Shown one piece after another: positions 1-9,775 of a DNA stretch of 64,000 nt. The notes beneath the pieces were generated by a model that was not told the DNA's origin, did no database searches, and saw nothing but the letters and a program-made list of their open reading frames with translations. Position 1 is the stretch's first letter. Each line of letters starts with the position of its first letter. The stretch covers positions 4,960,001 through 5,024,000 of the forward strand of contig JAPFFF010000001.1 in NCBI GenBank assembly GCA_039105265.1, written 5' to 3'. Source of the stretch: Tritrichomonas musculus (taxonomy: Eukaryota > Parabasalia > Tritrichomonadida > Tritrichomonadidae). Made by a program: the position numbers and the translations under genes.

Positions 1-842
1 ACAAACCGTTTATTCAAAGGTGATATCACCACTTTATTCAATTTTGATGTCCCGCAACACCAGCCTTCTTTCAACTCAACTACTTTTGAAGGGACCGATA
101 GGCATTCAATTGTTGAATGTAAAAACGAATATTTTTCAATTGATGTAAGCTTTGAATCTTCACAAAAGTCGATCGTTTTTAGATGTTGGCATTCATCAAA
201 TGCAAATGGATTTATTCGTGTGATTGTTGCAGGAATTACAACATGCTTCACATCTCGTGCTACAAAAACAAGAACGTCATAAATATTTTTTGTCAAATCT
301 GACTTTTTTGCAATCATTTTTCGTTCTTTATCGGCATATGAAAAATATTCATTTTTCTGAGAAACCATCAAACATGTCAGTTTTGGTGTCCCACAGCACC
401 AGCCTTCTTTCAATTCTTCAACGCTCGATGGTATTGAAATGCTCTCAATTGATGATCGTGTAAAAACGTCCTTATCAATTGAATGAAGCTCACAATTTTC
501 TGTAAATTTAATAGTCTTGAGATTGTAGCATAGAAAGAAGGCATGCTCGCCTATGTAAGTAACATGGCTGGGAATGGTGATGCTTTGTAATGAAGAATTA
601 TAAAAGGCACCTTTGTCAATTGAACGTAATTCTGAATTATCTGAAAATCTGATGGTCTTTATGGTTTGGTTGTTCTTAAATGAACATATGTTAATTTGAG
701 TGATGATGTATTTGATTGATTGATGTTTGATCGATCGAGGAATATAAATGTCACCACGGGCTCCTGGAGAATTGATAACTTTGGCTGTATGATCATTATT
801 TGATAATTCAAAATTTATTCCATCTTTTTGTATTGTTATCAT
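1..842 (-). CDS. BspA-like leucine-rich-repeat protein (partial, runs off left edge)
   Basis: An open frame reads leftward from ATG at 842 without a stop to the window edge (280 codons seen). The N-terminus MITIQKDGINFEL is followed by LRR_5/TpLRR units of the BspA type: a Lys/Ile strand, SIDKGAF, then SITIPSHVTYIGEHAFF. The phrase LKEGWCCGT occurs twice about 140 residues apart, a hallmark seen in trichomonad BspA-like proteins. These proteins are usually surface-exposed, or secreted and cytosolic when no membrane anchor is present; no signal peptide is evident here and the C-terminus is outside the window. An upstream in-frame ATG at 899 exists, but an initiator-like TCATTT at 853-858 lies between the two and favours 842. 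The gene is divergent from the one at 1007, so the two share a 164-bp promoter region. Confidence 0.88.
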   Translation of the reverse strand, partial: MITIQKDGINFELSNNDHTAKVINSPGARGDIYIPRSIKHQSIKYIITQINICSFKNNQTIKTIRFSDNSELRSIDKGAFYNSSLQSITIPSHVTYIGEHAFFLCYNLKTIKFTENCELHSIDKDVFTRSSIESISIPSSVEELKEGWCCGTPKLTCLMVSQKNEYFSYADKERKMIAKKSDLTKNIYDVLVFVARDVKHVVIPATITRINPFAFDECQHLKTIDFCEDSKLTSIEKYSFLHSTIECLSVPSKVVELKEGWCCGTSKLNKVVISPLNKRF

Positions 843-852
843 TCTCTGAGGA

Positions 853-858
853 AAATGA
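853..858 (-). promoter_or_regulatory. Initiator-like TCATTT upstream of BspA-like gene
   Basis: TCATTT on the minus strand, with its A 14 nt upstream of the ATG at 842. It matches the T. vaginalis initiator consensus TCA(+1)Y-T-(T/A). Seen in sequence; use as a promoter is inferred. Confidence 0.45.
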
Positions 859-1006
859 AACGATACCACTTTTTCAATACAATAACAATCATCAATCATC
901 TTTTTTGACTACTAACCAAAGATGGTTTATTATTTTTATTATAAAAAAATGCACAAATAATAATAAAAAAAGAATTGAAAGCATATAACGGTTTTCTACT
1001 TCAAAA

Positions 1007-1612
1007 ATGATTTTCTTTATTCTACAAATATATATGAATCCACCACTTGGAGCATTACCAAATACATGGGGAAGATATACCGATTTTATTGATGTCGATA
1101 AACAAACTTTTAGATGCTTTAGCGATAATAAGATTATTAATTTATCTCAAGTAAACGATAATTATCTCGACTGCAACGATGGATCAGATGAACCTGGAAC
1201 GGCAATTCTATCAAATGGCAAATTTCATTGCAAAAACGAAGGAAGTGTACCAAAAATCATTAATTCTTGGAGTGTCGGAGATGGGATCTGCGATTGTTGT
1301 GACGGATCTGATGAATTATTAAATCCTCATGCTAATTGTTTAAATGTTTGTGGCCCTATAAAAAATCAAGTTTCTGAAATCAATACAACATTGAAAAACA
1401 ATGAATCTCAATTATTTAAAACTCATGAAGATAATAAAAAAGAATCAACTTCATTCAAGAATCAGCCAAAATTTTCAAAAAGTGATATTCAGAATTCAGA
1501 TAACGAAATTATCACAGAAGCAGACATAAACAGGGTAAAGTTCAAATATAAGACAAAGAATCTTTCACTTATAGAATATATATTTATTTCTTTATGGAAA
1601 GATTTCATATAG
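1007..1612 (+). CDS. Glucosidase II beta-subunit N-terminal-domain-like protein
   Basis: A 201-residue protein. After a weakly hydrophobic leader (about residues 1-17) it carries the paired LDL-receptor-A-like modules typical of the glucosidase II beta subunit N-terminus: NDNYLDCNDGSDEPGT, then FHCKNEG, then GDGICDCCDGSDE and a closing Cys pair. In the family this domain binds calcium and helps anchor the ER glucosidase II alpha subunit during N-glycan trimming. The usual middle EF-hand/coiled-coil part and the mannose-6-phosphate-homology (MRH) domain are absent; residues 120-201 are polar and low complexity. In the first module two normally conserved cysteines are missing (YCDC is YLDC; the Cys before NGxFxC is Ile), while the second module keeps its set. 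It could be a shortened GIIb paralogue or an unrelated secreted protein reusing the domain. Confidence 0.75.
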   Translation: MIFFILQIYMNPPLGALPNTWGRYTDFIDVDKQTFRCFSDNKIINLSQVNDNYLDCNDGSDEPGTAILSNGKFHCKNEGSVPKIINSWSVGDGICDCCDGSDELLNPHANCLNVCGPIKNQVSEINTTLKNNESQLFKTHEDNKKESTSFKNQPKFSKSDIQNSDNEIITEADINRVKFKYKTKNLSLIEYIFISLWKDFI

Positions 1613-1843
1613 TTTTTTATTCCCCAGCTTTAACATCATTAGTTTTTACAATGTGTTGTTATTTAATGTTTTGTAATTAAACCAATATTATTTTAATAAT
1701 CTGATTTTTTCTAATCTGTATGGTGATATTTGAGTATTAGTTTTCATTCATAAATTTTGTAACAAAGCTTTATTTTTTTTTTTTTTTTCAAAAACTTTTT
1801 CTGAACTTTTCGATTTACGTTTAAAAAGAATTTAAAAATACAC

Positions 1844-3166
1844 ATGAAAAAACGAGTCATACTTTTTAGTTCTAGCGAATACAGTGATTCTCAGAAATTA
1901 AAAACTATACCTCAAGTAAGAGATCCTAATAAAAAAGTTTATTTACAGTCAGATTATTCAGATTCATATTATTACGATTATTCATCGCCTCAAGAAGAGA
2001 AAATCGCCATTAAGAAAACAGAAAAGCCCATTGCAAGACCTCCAATAAAGCGCAATGTTAGCCTTCAACAGAGAAATTTACACCAAAGACCAATCGTTAA
2101 ACAAGCCAATAACAATCATCAAATAAATTCAAACCAAAATGATAATAGAGGAGAAAAATCTAGTATCAACAATGCAAATAAAAGACCAAATAGACCTCCA
2201 CCAAGATCTATCAATCAAAATCAACATACTCAACAAACTCAAAAAGCAAATATCCAAAAGTCATCATCGGCCCCATCTAATCAAATATCAACGAATGATG
2301 AATATGATTATGATTATGATTATGAATATAGTAATGATCAAATAAATGATCAAAAACCTCAAGATTCTAATGAAATAAACACTAAAATATATTGTTCACC
2401 TCATGAAATGAAAGTTGTGGAAGTTAAAACCCCAGAAAAAAAGGAAAAAATAGTTGAGGATGACGATAATGCCGTAATCATGTCTCCTCAAGATGACAAT
2501 TATATTCCTCCTCCTAGCGCTAATTTAAGTCCTCTTAGAGCATTAGAAACATCATCAATTTCACAGCAATCATTCGACTCAATTACATATTCAGTTCAAA
2601 GAACATCCAAAATTAGAGTTCATGGAAAAAGCTACATATTTTCTTTAATCAAAGAAGGAAATCCTGTTCTTTACTCAAAATCAAATTCAAGGCATCCAAA
2701 AGGAATGATGCCAATATCAGCAAATAAAGATATCCACATTAGAAATTCTGGAAACACAGAATATTCAATTACAGCAGAAAACAATTGCACAAAATTTATT
2801 GTTAAATCACTTCAACAAAATATATTAACATTTAGTATTTCGCCAGGCCAGAATGAATACTCAAAGTTACCACACTTAAACGTTTCTATCGACAATTCTT
2901 TTGATTTTACACCCAAAGAAATGACATCAAAAAGACCACAGATGAGTAAAAGAGGATTTTGGTTTCTTGATTTTCACAACAAATTCACATTACCAAGTGA
3001 AAAAAATGCAATTTTTATACCAACCAATCCTGCATTGGGCGGCGATGATATAATCGTTGTCAGAAAAATAGCAAAAGATCGAATCGAAATTGATGTAAAT
3101 CATGAGGCTGCTGATATTATTGTTTTTGGTATCGGACTTTCCACCTTTTTAGCTAAGCTGAAGTAA
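1844..3166 (+). CDS. Tubby-like C-terminal domain protein with low-complexity N-terminus
   Basis: A 440-residue protein. Residues 1 to about 240 are low complexity: Ser/Asp/Tyr clusters, Gln/Asn-rich stretches, a (DY)n run near residue 155, and proline clusters. Residues about 255-440 resemble the Tubby beta-barrel: KIRVHGKSYIFSL, RHPKGMMPIS, then the family's C-terminal signature as GFWFLDFHNKFTLPSEKNA, GGDDIIVVRKIAKDRIEIDV and a closing helix ending FGIGLSTFLAKLK. In other eukaryotes Tubby domains bind phosphoinositides at the plasma membrane and link membrane signalling to transport or transcription. The start is the first ATG after a stop-rich AT tract. The N-terminus is not recognisable as any known domain. 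Confidence 0.75.
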   Translation: MKKRVILFSSSEYSDSQKLKTIPQVRDPNKKVYLQSDYSDSYYYDYSSPQEEKIAIKKTEKPIARPPIKRNVSLQQRNLHQRPIVKQANNNHQINSNQNDNRGEKSSINNANKRPNRPPPRSINQNQHTQQTQKANIQKSSSAPSNQISTNDEYDYDYDYEYSNDQINDQKPQDSNEINTKIYCSPHEMKVVEVKTPEKKEKIVEDDDNAVIMSPQDDNYIPPPSANLSPLRALETSSISQQSFDSITYSVQRTSKIRVHGKSYIFSLIKEGNPVLYSKSNSRHPKGMMPISANKDIHIRNSGNTEYSITAENNCTKFIVKSLQQNILTFSISPGQNEYSKLPHLNVSIDNSFDFTPKEMTSKRPQMSKRGFWFLDFHNKFTLPSEKNAIFIPTNPALGGDDIIVVRKIAKDRIEIDVNHEAADIIVFGIGLSTFLAKLK

Positions 3167-3328
3167 TGTTATTTGTATTAATTAAAAATATTTTAATTTT
3201 TTCAAAAAATATAACGTTTTTACATATTAAAAATTGAATGCAAATCTGGTCAATCAAAACTACTAAATGAAAACTTTTATTTAAATATACAAATAGGAGA
3301 AAAAAAAAAAAAAAAAAAAAATATTTTT

Positions 3329-6271
3329 CTATTTATTGTCATTATAACGAGAAGAAAAAATATTATCACTAATAGAATTGAACATTGAACGCATATCCTT
3401 ATCCTTATATGTCTGTCTCGGCGAAGCTGGCTGTTTTGGCCTTTTATGACCTGTCTTTGTTGGACTTGTCTCAACCGGACTTAAATTTGCTTTTTCAGCA
3501 TTTCTTGTTGGCGTAGCTTTTTTGTATCTCAATTTTCCTGTAGATTCCAGAGTTGCGTCACTTTTTTGACTTTTTGCAGGATTCATATTTTGTTGCTGCT
3601 GTTGCCTCGGCGGACTTAATTTCCTCTTTTTTTCACTTATTAAAGTTTCATTCATTCTCTTGTAAGCATTCTTTCTTTGCTGTAAATCTTTTGATGGCGG
3701 CTGCTCGTAACTAACTTCTCTTGGCCTTCTTCTGGGCGAATTTGGCTTGTGCTTTGTGACTCTGTCTGAGTTGCTGTGTGGACTTTGCTCTCCTTGACCT
3801 TCATTCTCTTCATCAGCATTTGCAGGAGCTTCTTGAGTTAAATGCTCCTTTACTGGATGCCGGCGATGTGATGTATACAAATCACCTTGTGGCTTTGGAT
3901 TTGGCATATTGCCTCCTTCATGCTTCTGTGAAACGAAATGATTAAATGGCTCTTGACTTTGCGGTTTTGAATTTGGCATATTGTCTTCTTCATGTTTATG
4001 TGAAACGAAATGATTAAATGATTCTTGATTTTGTGGCTTTGGATTTGGCATATTGCCTTCTTCATGTTTATGTGAAACGAAATGATTAAATGACTCTTGA
4101 TTTTGTGGCTTTGAATTTGGCATATTGCCTTCTTCATGCTTCTGTGGAACTAGATGAATAATTTGTTCTTGATTTTGTGGCTTTGGATTTGGCATATTGT
4201 CTTCTTTGGGTGGTCCTTGATTTTCTGCACCGATTTGGTCGTAAATTGAATGATCCAGTACAATTGACATGTTTCTTCCTACAGCAGCTGGCATATTTGA
4301 TTTTTCTTTTGAATTAAGATACTCTTGATTAAAAGTCGTAAATTTCGAATTTGAGTGAATTTCTTTTTCATTTGCATCCAATTCTTCTCCTCTGAATCTA
4401 CTGTTTCCTTCTTCATTCATTGATTTAATATTGAGTGAAGGAAATTCATAGATTTCATTATCCAATTGATCTTCTTCATTCAAAATTTGACCATCAAATT
4501 GACCATTGACATTCAATTTTTGTTCATTATCAAAATTGAAATCAGATGTTTTTCTATTGAATCCATTCGCCGCATCAGTTCCATTTCCTCTCTCTCTTTC
4601 ATCATCGTCAAAGGCAGCCATTTTCAATTCATTTTCTTCATTTTCATTTTCATTCAAAAGTTCAACATCTTCTTCCTCCTCCTCCAAAAAAATTCCTTCA
4701 TCATTAAGCATCACTTCATCAAAATCAGCTTCCTTTTCATTCGCATCGCTTGCAGGCGAAGTCTTGCTGTCTTCTGGGATGAGATTCTCAGGCTCGTCGA
4801 TGTTGTAGAGGTTGAAGTCTAGTTCGCAAATAATTCTCACATAGCAGTCCTCAATTAGGTCACTTTTTGCCAGACGATAGAGAACGATTGTTTGTATTTC
4901 ATCGTTGCTGCTGACTGTGTAAGGAAACGAGATGATGTTCGAGTAGGTCGACATCTGATACCTGCGATAGTAGGGAAGTTCGCTTGCCTCCAACTTCTTT
5001 CCAGAAGCCGACGCAAGGAAGACGCAGTAAGGCTTCTTACTCTCCTCAGCAGACTCGATTCTCGACTCATCCAAAGGTGCAGGTCTCCGCTCAACCAGGA
5101 CGTGAAATCGGCATGTCTGGCCGGCAGCGATTGGTTCGATAACTTTGAAAGCAAAATTTGGCCTTTCTGACAGATTTGCCCCTTCACTCTCGATGTCCTG
5201 TCCATCGTGAGGTCCGGGCATCAATTGCCAGAAGAACTGACGAGAGTGCCAATTGTTCGGAATCGGTTTTGACACGTCAATTTCAGTAAAATACGTTAAA
5301 AAGTCAGAATCACAGATCCAAAAAGTTCCATCGTCTTCAATTTTCATGCCAACTGCTTCTCTCAATTCAGGTGACCACAAATCAGACTCATCGGACCAAT
5401 CGCCGTTCCACTCGTGCTCGCCCCAAAGATTTCTGAGGCAGAGGAGGTTATTTCCTGCCACTTTTTTGGCAGAAAGAATGATGTAAAAATGATCTTTGGC
5501 CAATCCCTTTGAATTTATGTCATCTTCAGACAAACCGTCGAGCATTTCAATGCGAATGGCAGCACCAACGATAGCCCCTTTATTCAAATATTTCAATATC
5601 CTATCGTAAGGAGACATTTTAGATGATTTCACTTCACTTTTCAAAGAAGATAAACTCTTTGTTGTCGTATAGTATCCATAGAGGGAATAAATGGCCTGTG
5701 AAAAAGTTCCACCGATAATTTCAGTATATGATCCATTCAATTTTGCAAACGCTTTTTCAATTAGACAGAACCATGCTGATTTTGTGTGGTTAATTGGTCG
5801 ACTAAATAGTGGGGTTTGCGTGCTTTTTGAAAATGGAATTAATGTGTCAATTAAAACAGGGACCCTTCGCCCAAAGGCATAAAAATATATGACAACTGCT
5901 CCGCATTTCAGATTGATCGAATCTTCTTCTTTGCCAAGATAAAGTTCAACACGATGATCAAAAAAATCTGGGACTTTTTCTGGTTGACTTGAAATATAGG
6001 ATAAGGCGCTCAAAAAAAAACAATCTTCAATATCTCCTTGCTTGACAAAATCTATTTGGATTAGTTCTTTTTTGAATAATGGAGCTGAATAAACTTCGTC
6101 AATTCGTTTCCATTCTGTATTCGATTCATCGAAAATAATATTATTTTCATGAATATTTTTATTTGGATGAAAATTCGGATCTACAAATTTTTCACCATTC
6201 TCCAGGTAATCAAGGAGGATTTGATTGTATTGCTTTGACTCTTCATCAAAGTCCTTAAATCTTTTGCACAT
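3329..6271 (-). CDS. Calpain-like cysteine peptidase (family C2) with repeat tail
   Basis: A 980-residue protein. Residues 50-345 form a calpain catalytic core: KQGDIEDCFFLSAL places Gln78 and the nucleophile Cys84, DHFYIIL gives His261, and RNLWGEHEWNGDWSDES gives Asn281, so the complete C-H-N set is present. The residue after the catalytic Cys is Phe where calpains usually have Trp. Residues 345-510 look like the beta-sandwich domain that follows the protease core (NWHSRQFFWQL, then NFAFKV...). From about 510 the chain is acidic, then Asn/Gln/Pro/Lys-rich, including about four tandem 24-residue units of the form NMPNSKPQNQES...HKHEEG. Predicted to be a cytosolic regulated protease; no calmodulin-type EF hands are seen. 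Start ATG has TCATTT 15-20 nt upstream (6286-6291). Confidence 0.92.
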   Translation of the reverse strand: MCKRFKDFDEESKQYNQILLDYLENGEKFVDPNFHPNKNIHENNIIFDESNTEWKRIDEVYSAPLFKKELIQIDFVKQGDIEDCFFLSALSYISSQPEKVPDFFDHRVELYLGKEEDSINLKCGAVVIYFYAFGRRVPVLIDTLIPFSKSTQTPLFSRPINHTKSAWFCLIEKAFAKLNGSYTEIIGGTFSQAIYSLYGYYTTTKSLSSLKSEVKSSKMSPYDRILKYLNKGAIVGAAIRIEMLDGLSEDDINSKGLAKDHFYIILSAKKVAGNNLLCLRNLWGEHEWNGDWSDESDLWSPELREAVGMKIEDDGTFWICDSDFLTYFTEIDVSKPIPNNWHSRQFFWQLMPGPHDGQDIESEGANLSERPNFAFKVIEPIAAGQTCRFHVLVERRPAPLDESRIESAEESKKPYCVFLASASGKKLEASELPYYRRYQMSTYSNIISFPYTVSSNDEIQTIVLYRLAKSDLIEDCYVRIICELDFNLYNIDEPENLIPEDSKTSPASDANEKEADFDEVMLNDEGIFLEEEEEDVELLNENENEENELKMAAFDDDERERGNGTDAANGFNRKTSDFNFDNEQKLNVNGQFDGQILNEEDQLDNEIYEFPSLNIKSMNEEGNSRFRGEELDANEKEIHSNSKFTTFNQEYLNSKEKSNMPAAVGRNMSIVLDHSIYDQIGAENQGPPKEDNMPNPKPQNQEQIIHLVPQKHEEGNMPNSKPQNQESFNHFVSHKHEEGNMPNPKPQNQESFNHFVSHKHEEDNMPNSKPQSQEPFNHFVSQKHEGGNMPNPKPQGDLYTSHRRHPVKEHLTQEAPANADEENEGQGEQSPHSNSDRVTKHKPNSPRRRPREVSYEQPPSKDLQQRKNAYKRMNETLISEKKRKLSPPRQQQQQNMNPAKSQKSDATLESTGKLRYKKATPTRNAEKANLSPVETSPTKTGHKRPKQPASPRQTYKDKDMRSMFNSISDNIFSSRYNDNK
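3890..4200 (-). repeat. Coding tandem repeat, 72-bp unit (24 residues)
   Basis: About four units plus a partial inside the calpain-like gene, each encoding NMPN(S/P)KPQ(N/S)QE followed by FNHFVS(H/Q)KHE. Units differ by a few substitutions only, so expansion looks fairly recent. The outermost (N-terminal) copy, with IIHLVPQKHE, is the most divergent. Confidence 0.85.
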
Positions 6272-6285
6272 TTTTATTCACAAAA

Positions 6286-6291
6286 AAATGA
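6286..6291 (-). promoter_or_regulatory. Initiator-like TCATTT upstream of calpain-like gene
   Basis: Minus-strand TCATTT, its A about 18 nt before the ATG at 6271; matches the trichomonad initiator consensus. Confidence 0.45.
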
Positions 6292-7346
6292 ATTCAGAAT
6301 AATATTGAAAAATTTGAGATGATAAAAAAAAAAATTCAATAAAAAGCTATTTTCTCTTTTTCAAAAAGTTTCACTTGATATTTTGAAAATATTTTCTATA
6401 ATTTCTTGTATTTGCATAAAGAAGCACAAATATTAAATAAAAAGATAGCCAATAAAATTAGTTTTGGCTCAGTTATGAATAATATTAGAAACTTTGATTT
6501 TGAATTTTAATTCTCTTCTCTTTTTAATGCCACTTGGAATTAAAAATTTAGATGCTTAAAGGTCCCTTTTATTGCACATTATAATTTGATTAGCCAAAAA
6601 TCAAAAAATAGACATAAATTATTTAATTTTATATTATTTTTTAGTCAGTCGAACAAGAATGCACAAATTTCATATAATATCAAGATGTCAATTAGTTTTC
6701 AGTAGTCTTAATATCAGCAGCTCATAAATTATTAATTCAATCAATCATTATTTTTTTTTTTTTTAAATCAATCTTTAGATGTGAGAATGAAACTATAAAA
6801 TTATTTAATAATACTATTTACAATTCATATTTTCGCTTATTTAAAGACTGTACTATTCGCCCTTTTGAATCATATATTACCAATTTTTCCTATATAGAAT
6901 TTTTTCGTTCAATTTTATTTAAATCGAATTTGTATTAGTATTTTGATTATAATAGAAATAAATTATTTTATTAACTAAATAAATTTATTAATATTATTTT
7001 ATCTAATTATATTTATAAAATAATTTCATGAAAAAGATTTTTAAATGAGATATAATACTTTTAATAGGTTGCATAATTCTGTTCTACACTTCCAACCATT
7101 GAAAATTGAATGATAATCAATATTTAAATAAAAAACATCATTTTTGAAATAGCTTATATATTATTATTTGATAATTAAAATATATTTACAATTATATTAA
7201 TATAATCTTTGTTAAGTATAAATATTAAATTCATTATTAAATAATAATTATTTAAGTTTATCTGCTCAATATTATTTTTTTTTTCAATTAATTGTTACTT
7301 TGAAAATTGAATCAATTTAATTTTCATCTCAATGCACGATTAAAAA
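6292..7346. other. AT-rich intergenic region
   Basis: About 1.05 kb, very AT-rich, between divergent calpain-like and C2-domain genes. Homopolymer runs and ATTA/TAAT-rich sequence only; no coding signal, inverted terminal repeats or RNA gene could be supported. Confidence 0.6.
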
Positions 7347-8186
7347 ATGAAATGCTGCTGTTTTAAAAATTCCGGTGAATCACAATTAGTTCGATTATAT
7401 ATCAATATTGTTGAAGCTCGAACTCTCCTTCCGTCAGATATTAATGGTTGGTCTGATCCTTTTGTTAAAGTTTCAATTGGAAACTCTGAATTTAAACAAA
7501 TTTATAAGTCTAATTATGTAGAGCGTACTTTGAATCCTAAATGGAACGAAACCTTTATTCACTTTTATAATGCCGACAAAGATTTATATCAAAGTTCATT
7601 GAGGTTTCAGATTTATGATCATGATGCAATCTCATCGGATCTTCTTGGTTCTGTTGATATTCCTTTAGCTCCATACAGTGATCATAAATGGATCGAACAA
7701 TGGCATAAACTAAGAATTCTTGATAGTGAAGGACATCCTCTTCGGTGTCGTGGCTATATCAGATTAAAAATTCAATGTGTTCTACCAAATCAATATTCAT
7801 TCCTCACCATGGATAAATCGGATCAAACAAATATTCATGATACTAGAACTGATTCATTTGATACTCATCAAGAAAAGATTAATGAAATTACAAAGCAAAA
7901 TCAAATTAATTCTGCTCAAGCAGAAATTCAACAAAGGAAACAAATGACTTTTAACAAAAATATAACAGAGCAGGCTCGAAAAAATAATTCCCAAAATCCA
8001 ATTCAAATGTCATCTAAAAGATCAAAGCAAAATATGCCAAAAGAACAACAAGAGCCTTTACTTCAAGAGCAAAACTTGGCTGAAGATCAAATGCAAAGTG
8101 TTGATCTTAGGGCTCCATCAAATCCGCAATACGATCATATTCGCCCAGTTTTTCAAGATTCTAATCAACAAGTTCCACCTTCATAA
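7347..8186 (+). CDS. C2-domain protein with Gln/Asn-rich tail
   Basis: A 279-residue protein. Residues 14-150 are a C2 domain: VRLYINIVEARTLL, the loop-1 sequence DINGWSDPFVKV, TLNPKWNETF, and the loop-3 sequence IYDHDAISSDLLGSVDIPL. The usual loop acidic residues are present, so calcium-dependent phospholipid binding is plausible. Residues 155-279 are Gln/Asn/Lys-rich without a recognised fold. The N-terminus MKCCCFKNSG has three adjacent cysteines that could be lipidated (inference). Single-C2 proteins with disordered tails are common in trichomonads and are usually assigned to membrane recruitment or vesicle traffic. Confidence 0.85.
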   Translation: MKCCCFKNSGESQLVRLYINIVEARTLLPSDINGWSDPFVKVSIGNSEFKQIYKSNYVERTLNPKWNETFIHFYNADKDLYQSSLRFQIYDHDAISSDLLGSVDIPLAPYSDHKWIEQWHKLRILDSEGHPLRCRGYIRLKIQCVLPNQYSFLTMDKSDQTNIHDTRTDSFDTHQEKINEITKQNQINSAQAEIQQRKQMTFNKNITEQARKNNSQNPIQMSSKRSKQNMPKEQQEPLLQEQNLAEDQMQSVDLRAPSNPQYDHIRPVFQDSNQQVPPS

Positions 8187-8491
8187 GAATTTATATGCAT
8201 TTATATAGAGGAGATGCTTTTTATAAATATGCAATTATGGCATACAATATTTATGCCATTCGATATATGAATATCTATCATTTTAATAGGTGATATAATT
8301 AAATGAATATTAAATTTTTATTTATTCTACATTTATTGATTGAGATATATGAAATGCATAATTATTTGCAAGCTTCTTATTTTGAACATCTCAACTATTT
8401 GCTTCTAGGAAATCTAAAATAAACAAACTTTTTGTGAATTTTCATTGAAAAAAATTGAGAAAATAAATATTTATTAAAAAGTTTAAATCAA
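8187..8491. other. Intergenic region between C2 and DUF4419 genes
   Basis: About 305 bp between two convergent genes, AT-rich, no gene or repeat structure recognised. It ends where the inverted duplication shared with the 62-63.7 kb region begins. Confidence 0.5.
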
Positions 8492-8650
8492 ACTTATTCA
8501 ATAAGCTTTCACAATTCTTATTTTTCGTTGATTTTTTTATATCTTAATATCTTGCCATCATTCTTAATAAATAGCAACCTACTATTTTTTTAAAAAAAAT
8601 ATTTTAGATGATATTATTAATAAAGATAATATAATTCTTTATATAATCAA

Positions 8651-9751
8651 TTATTGATTCCAACCATTTGGTCTTAATCTTCCGTTTACAATTTTATTTT
8701 CTGGTTCTTTTCTAATAATCCATCCAATTTCTGGTTTCATACTTAATGTCTTTTCATCTTGTTTCATTCCAACAAATCCAGCCAAAAATTCACATTTTAT
8801 TGGCTCAATCTTTGATTCATCTTGCCCTGGGTAATCCAATATTTTCAAATCAAATGGAACTGTCAACATTTCACTTGGCATTTGTGTTTTAGTGAAAATT
8901 TTACCATTTGTATATCCACCATTTTCATCATAAGGGAAAAAGTTTGTGAACCAACCGTCAACGTATCCAGGATCATAAAATCCATTATCATCTTTAATTT
9001 TAATCATTTGAAGCCAGAATTCTTTATCGACATTTCCTTTCTTCGTTTCAACAATCTTGTTGATTATTGGAATTAATTTATCAATCCAAAACTCGAGTTT
9101 ATATTTCTTCAAGTCTTGAAGTTTTTGGTTGATTTTTTGCCAATCTTCAACTGATCCTTCAATTGTAACGTATGGCAAACCGCAACCGCCCATCAAAACT
9201 TTGTATTTGAAGTAGTGCTTCAAAGCAGACATGATGCTGATCTGACCAACTGCCAACGAGACTTTTGTTGTTGTTGTAAAGTCTGGTGTCAATGTGTCAG
9301 TGACGCTTTTGCCTGTGAATTCCGTGATTTGCTCGACAAAAGAAGGAAAGATTGTCATCCAATCTTCGGCTGTTGCTTCGAAAACGTTCAAATCGAGTCT
9401 TTCAACAGATAATTCTTTTTGTCCATCGAAATTGACAAACATGTGTCTGAGCTCTTCAGCATGGCCGCAAACGTGGTATGAAAAGCCTTGGACAATGAGA
9501 AGCCAAATGATGTCGGGCGAAATTGTGATTGGTCTGTGATTTTTGTATGCATCGAGGTATCCTTGGTATACTGGATGATCTTTGTAATCAAAAATGATTT
9601 TTTCATCATGTTTCATTGATGCTGAAAATATTTTGCCATACATGTCTTTGATTGAGTCAACGCTATCTTCAACAGACTTTATGCCTATTGGTGTCATGCT
9701 CTTTTTCTCCGTTTCAAGAGGAATGGTTATTGATTCGTAAGTCATTTCCAT
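8651..9751 (-). CDS. DUF4419 family protein (intact copy)
   Basis: A 366-residue protein with DUF4419 hallmarks: ISPDIIWLLIVQGFSYHV near residues 78-95 and GCGLPYVTIEGSVEDWQKI near 189-207. The biochemical role of this family is unknown; it occurs in fungi, amoebae and trichomonads, often as multi-copy genes. The frame is open throughout and runs from METMTY-like start MEMTYESITI to RPNGWNQ. TCATTA and TCATTT lie 14-24 nt upstream of the ATG. A second copy in opposite orientation near the right end of the window is inactivated, so this copy is probably the functional one of the pair. Confidence 0.9.
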   Translation of the reverse strand: MEMTYESITIPLETEKKSMTPIGIKSVEDSVDSIKDMYGKIFSASMKHDEKIIFDYKDHPVYQGYLDAYKNHRPITISPDIIWLLIVQGFSYHVCGHAEELRHMFVNFDGQKELSVERLDLNVFEATAEDWMTIFPSFVEQITEFTGKSVTDTLTPDFTTTTKVSLAVGQISIMSALKHYFKYKVLMGGCGLPYVTIEGSVEDWQKINQKLQDLKKYKLEFWIDKLIPIINKIVETKKGNVDKEFWLQMIKIKDDNGFYDPGYVDGWFTNFFPYDENGGYTNGKIFTKTQMPSEMLTVPFDLKILDYPGQDESKIEPIKCEFLAGFVGMKQDEKTLSMKPEIGWIIRKEPENKIVNGRLRPNGWNQ

Positions 9752-9764
9752 TGGTTTAATTAAA

Positions 9765-9775
9765 TAATGAAATGA
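9765..9775 (-). promoter_or_regulatory. Tandem initiator-like motifs upstream of DUF4419 gene
   Basis: Minus-strand TCATTT followed by TCATTA, with the proximal A about 17 nt before the ATG. The proximal motif is kept in the inverted copy. Confidence 0.4.
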
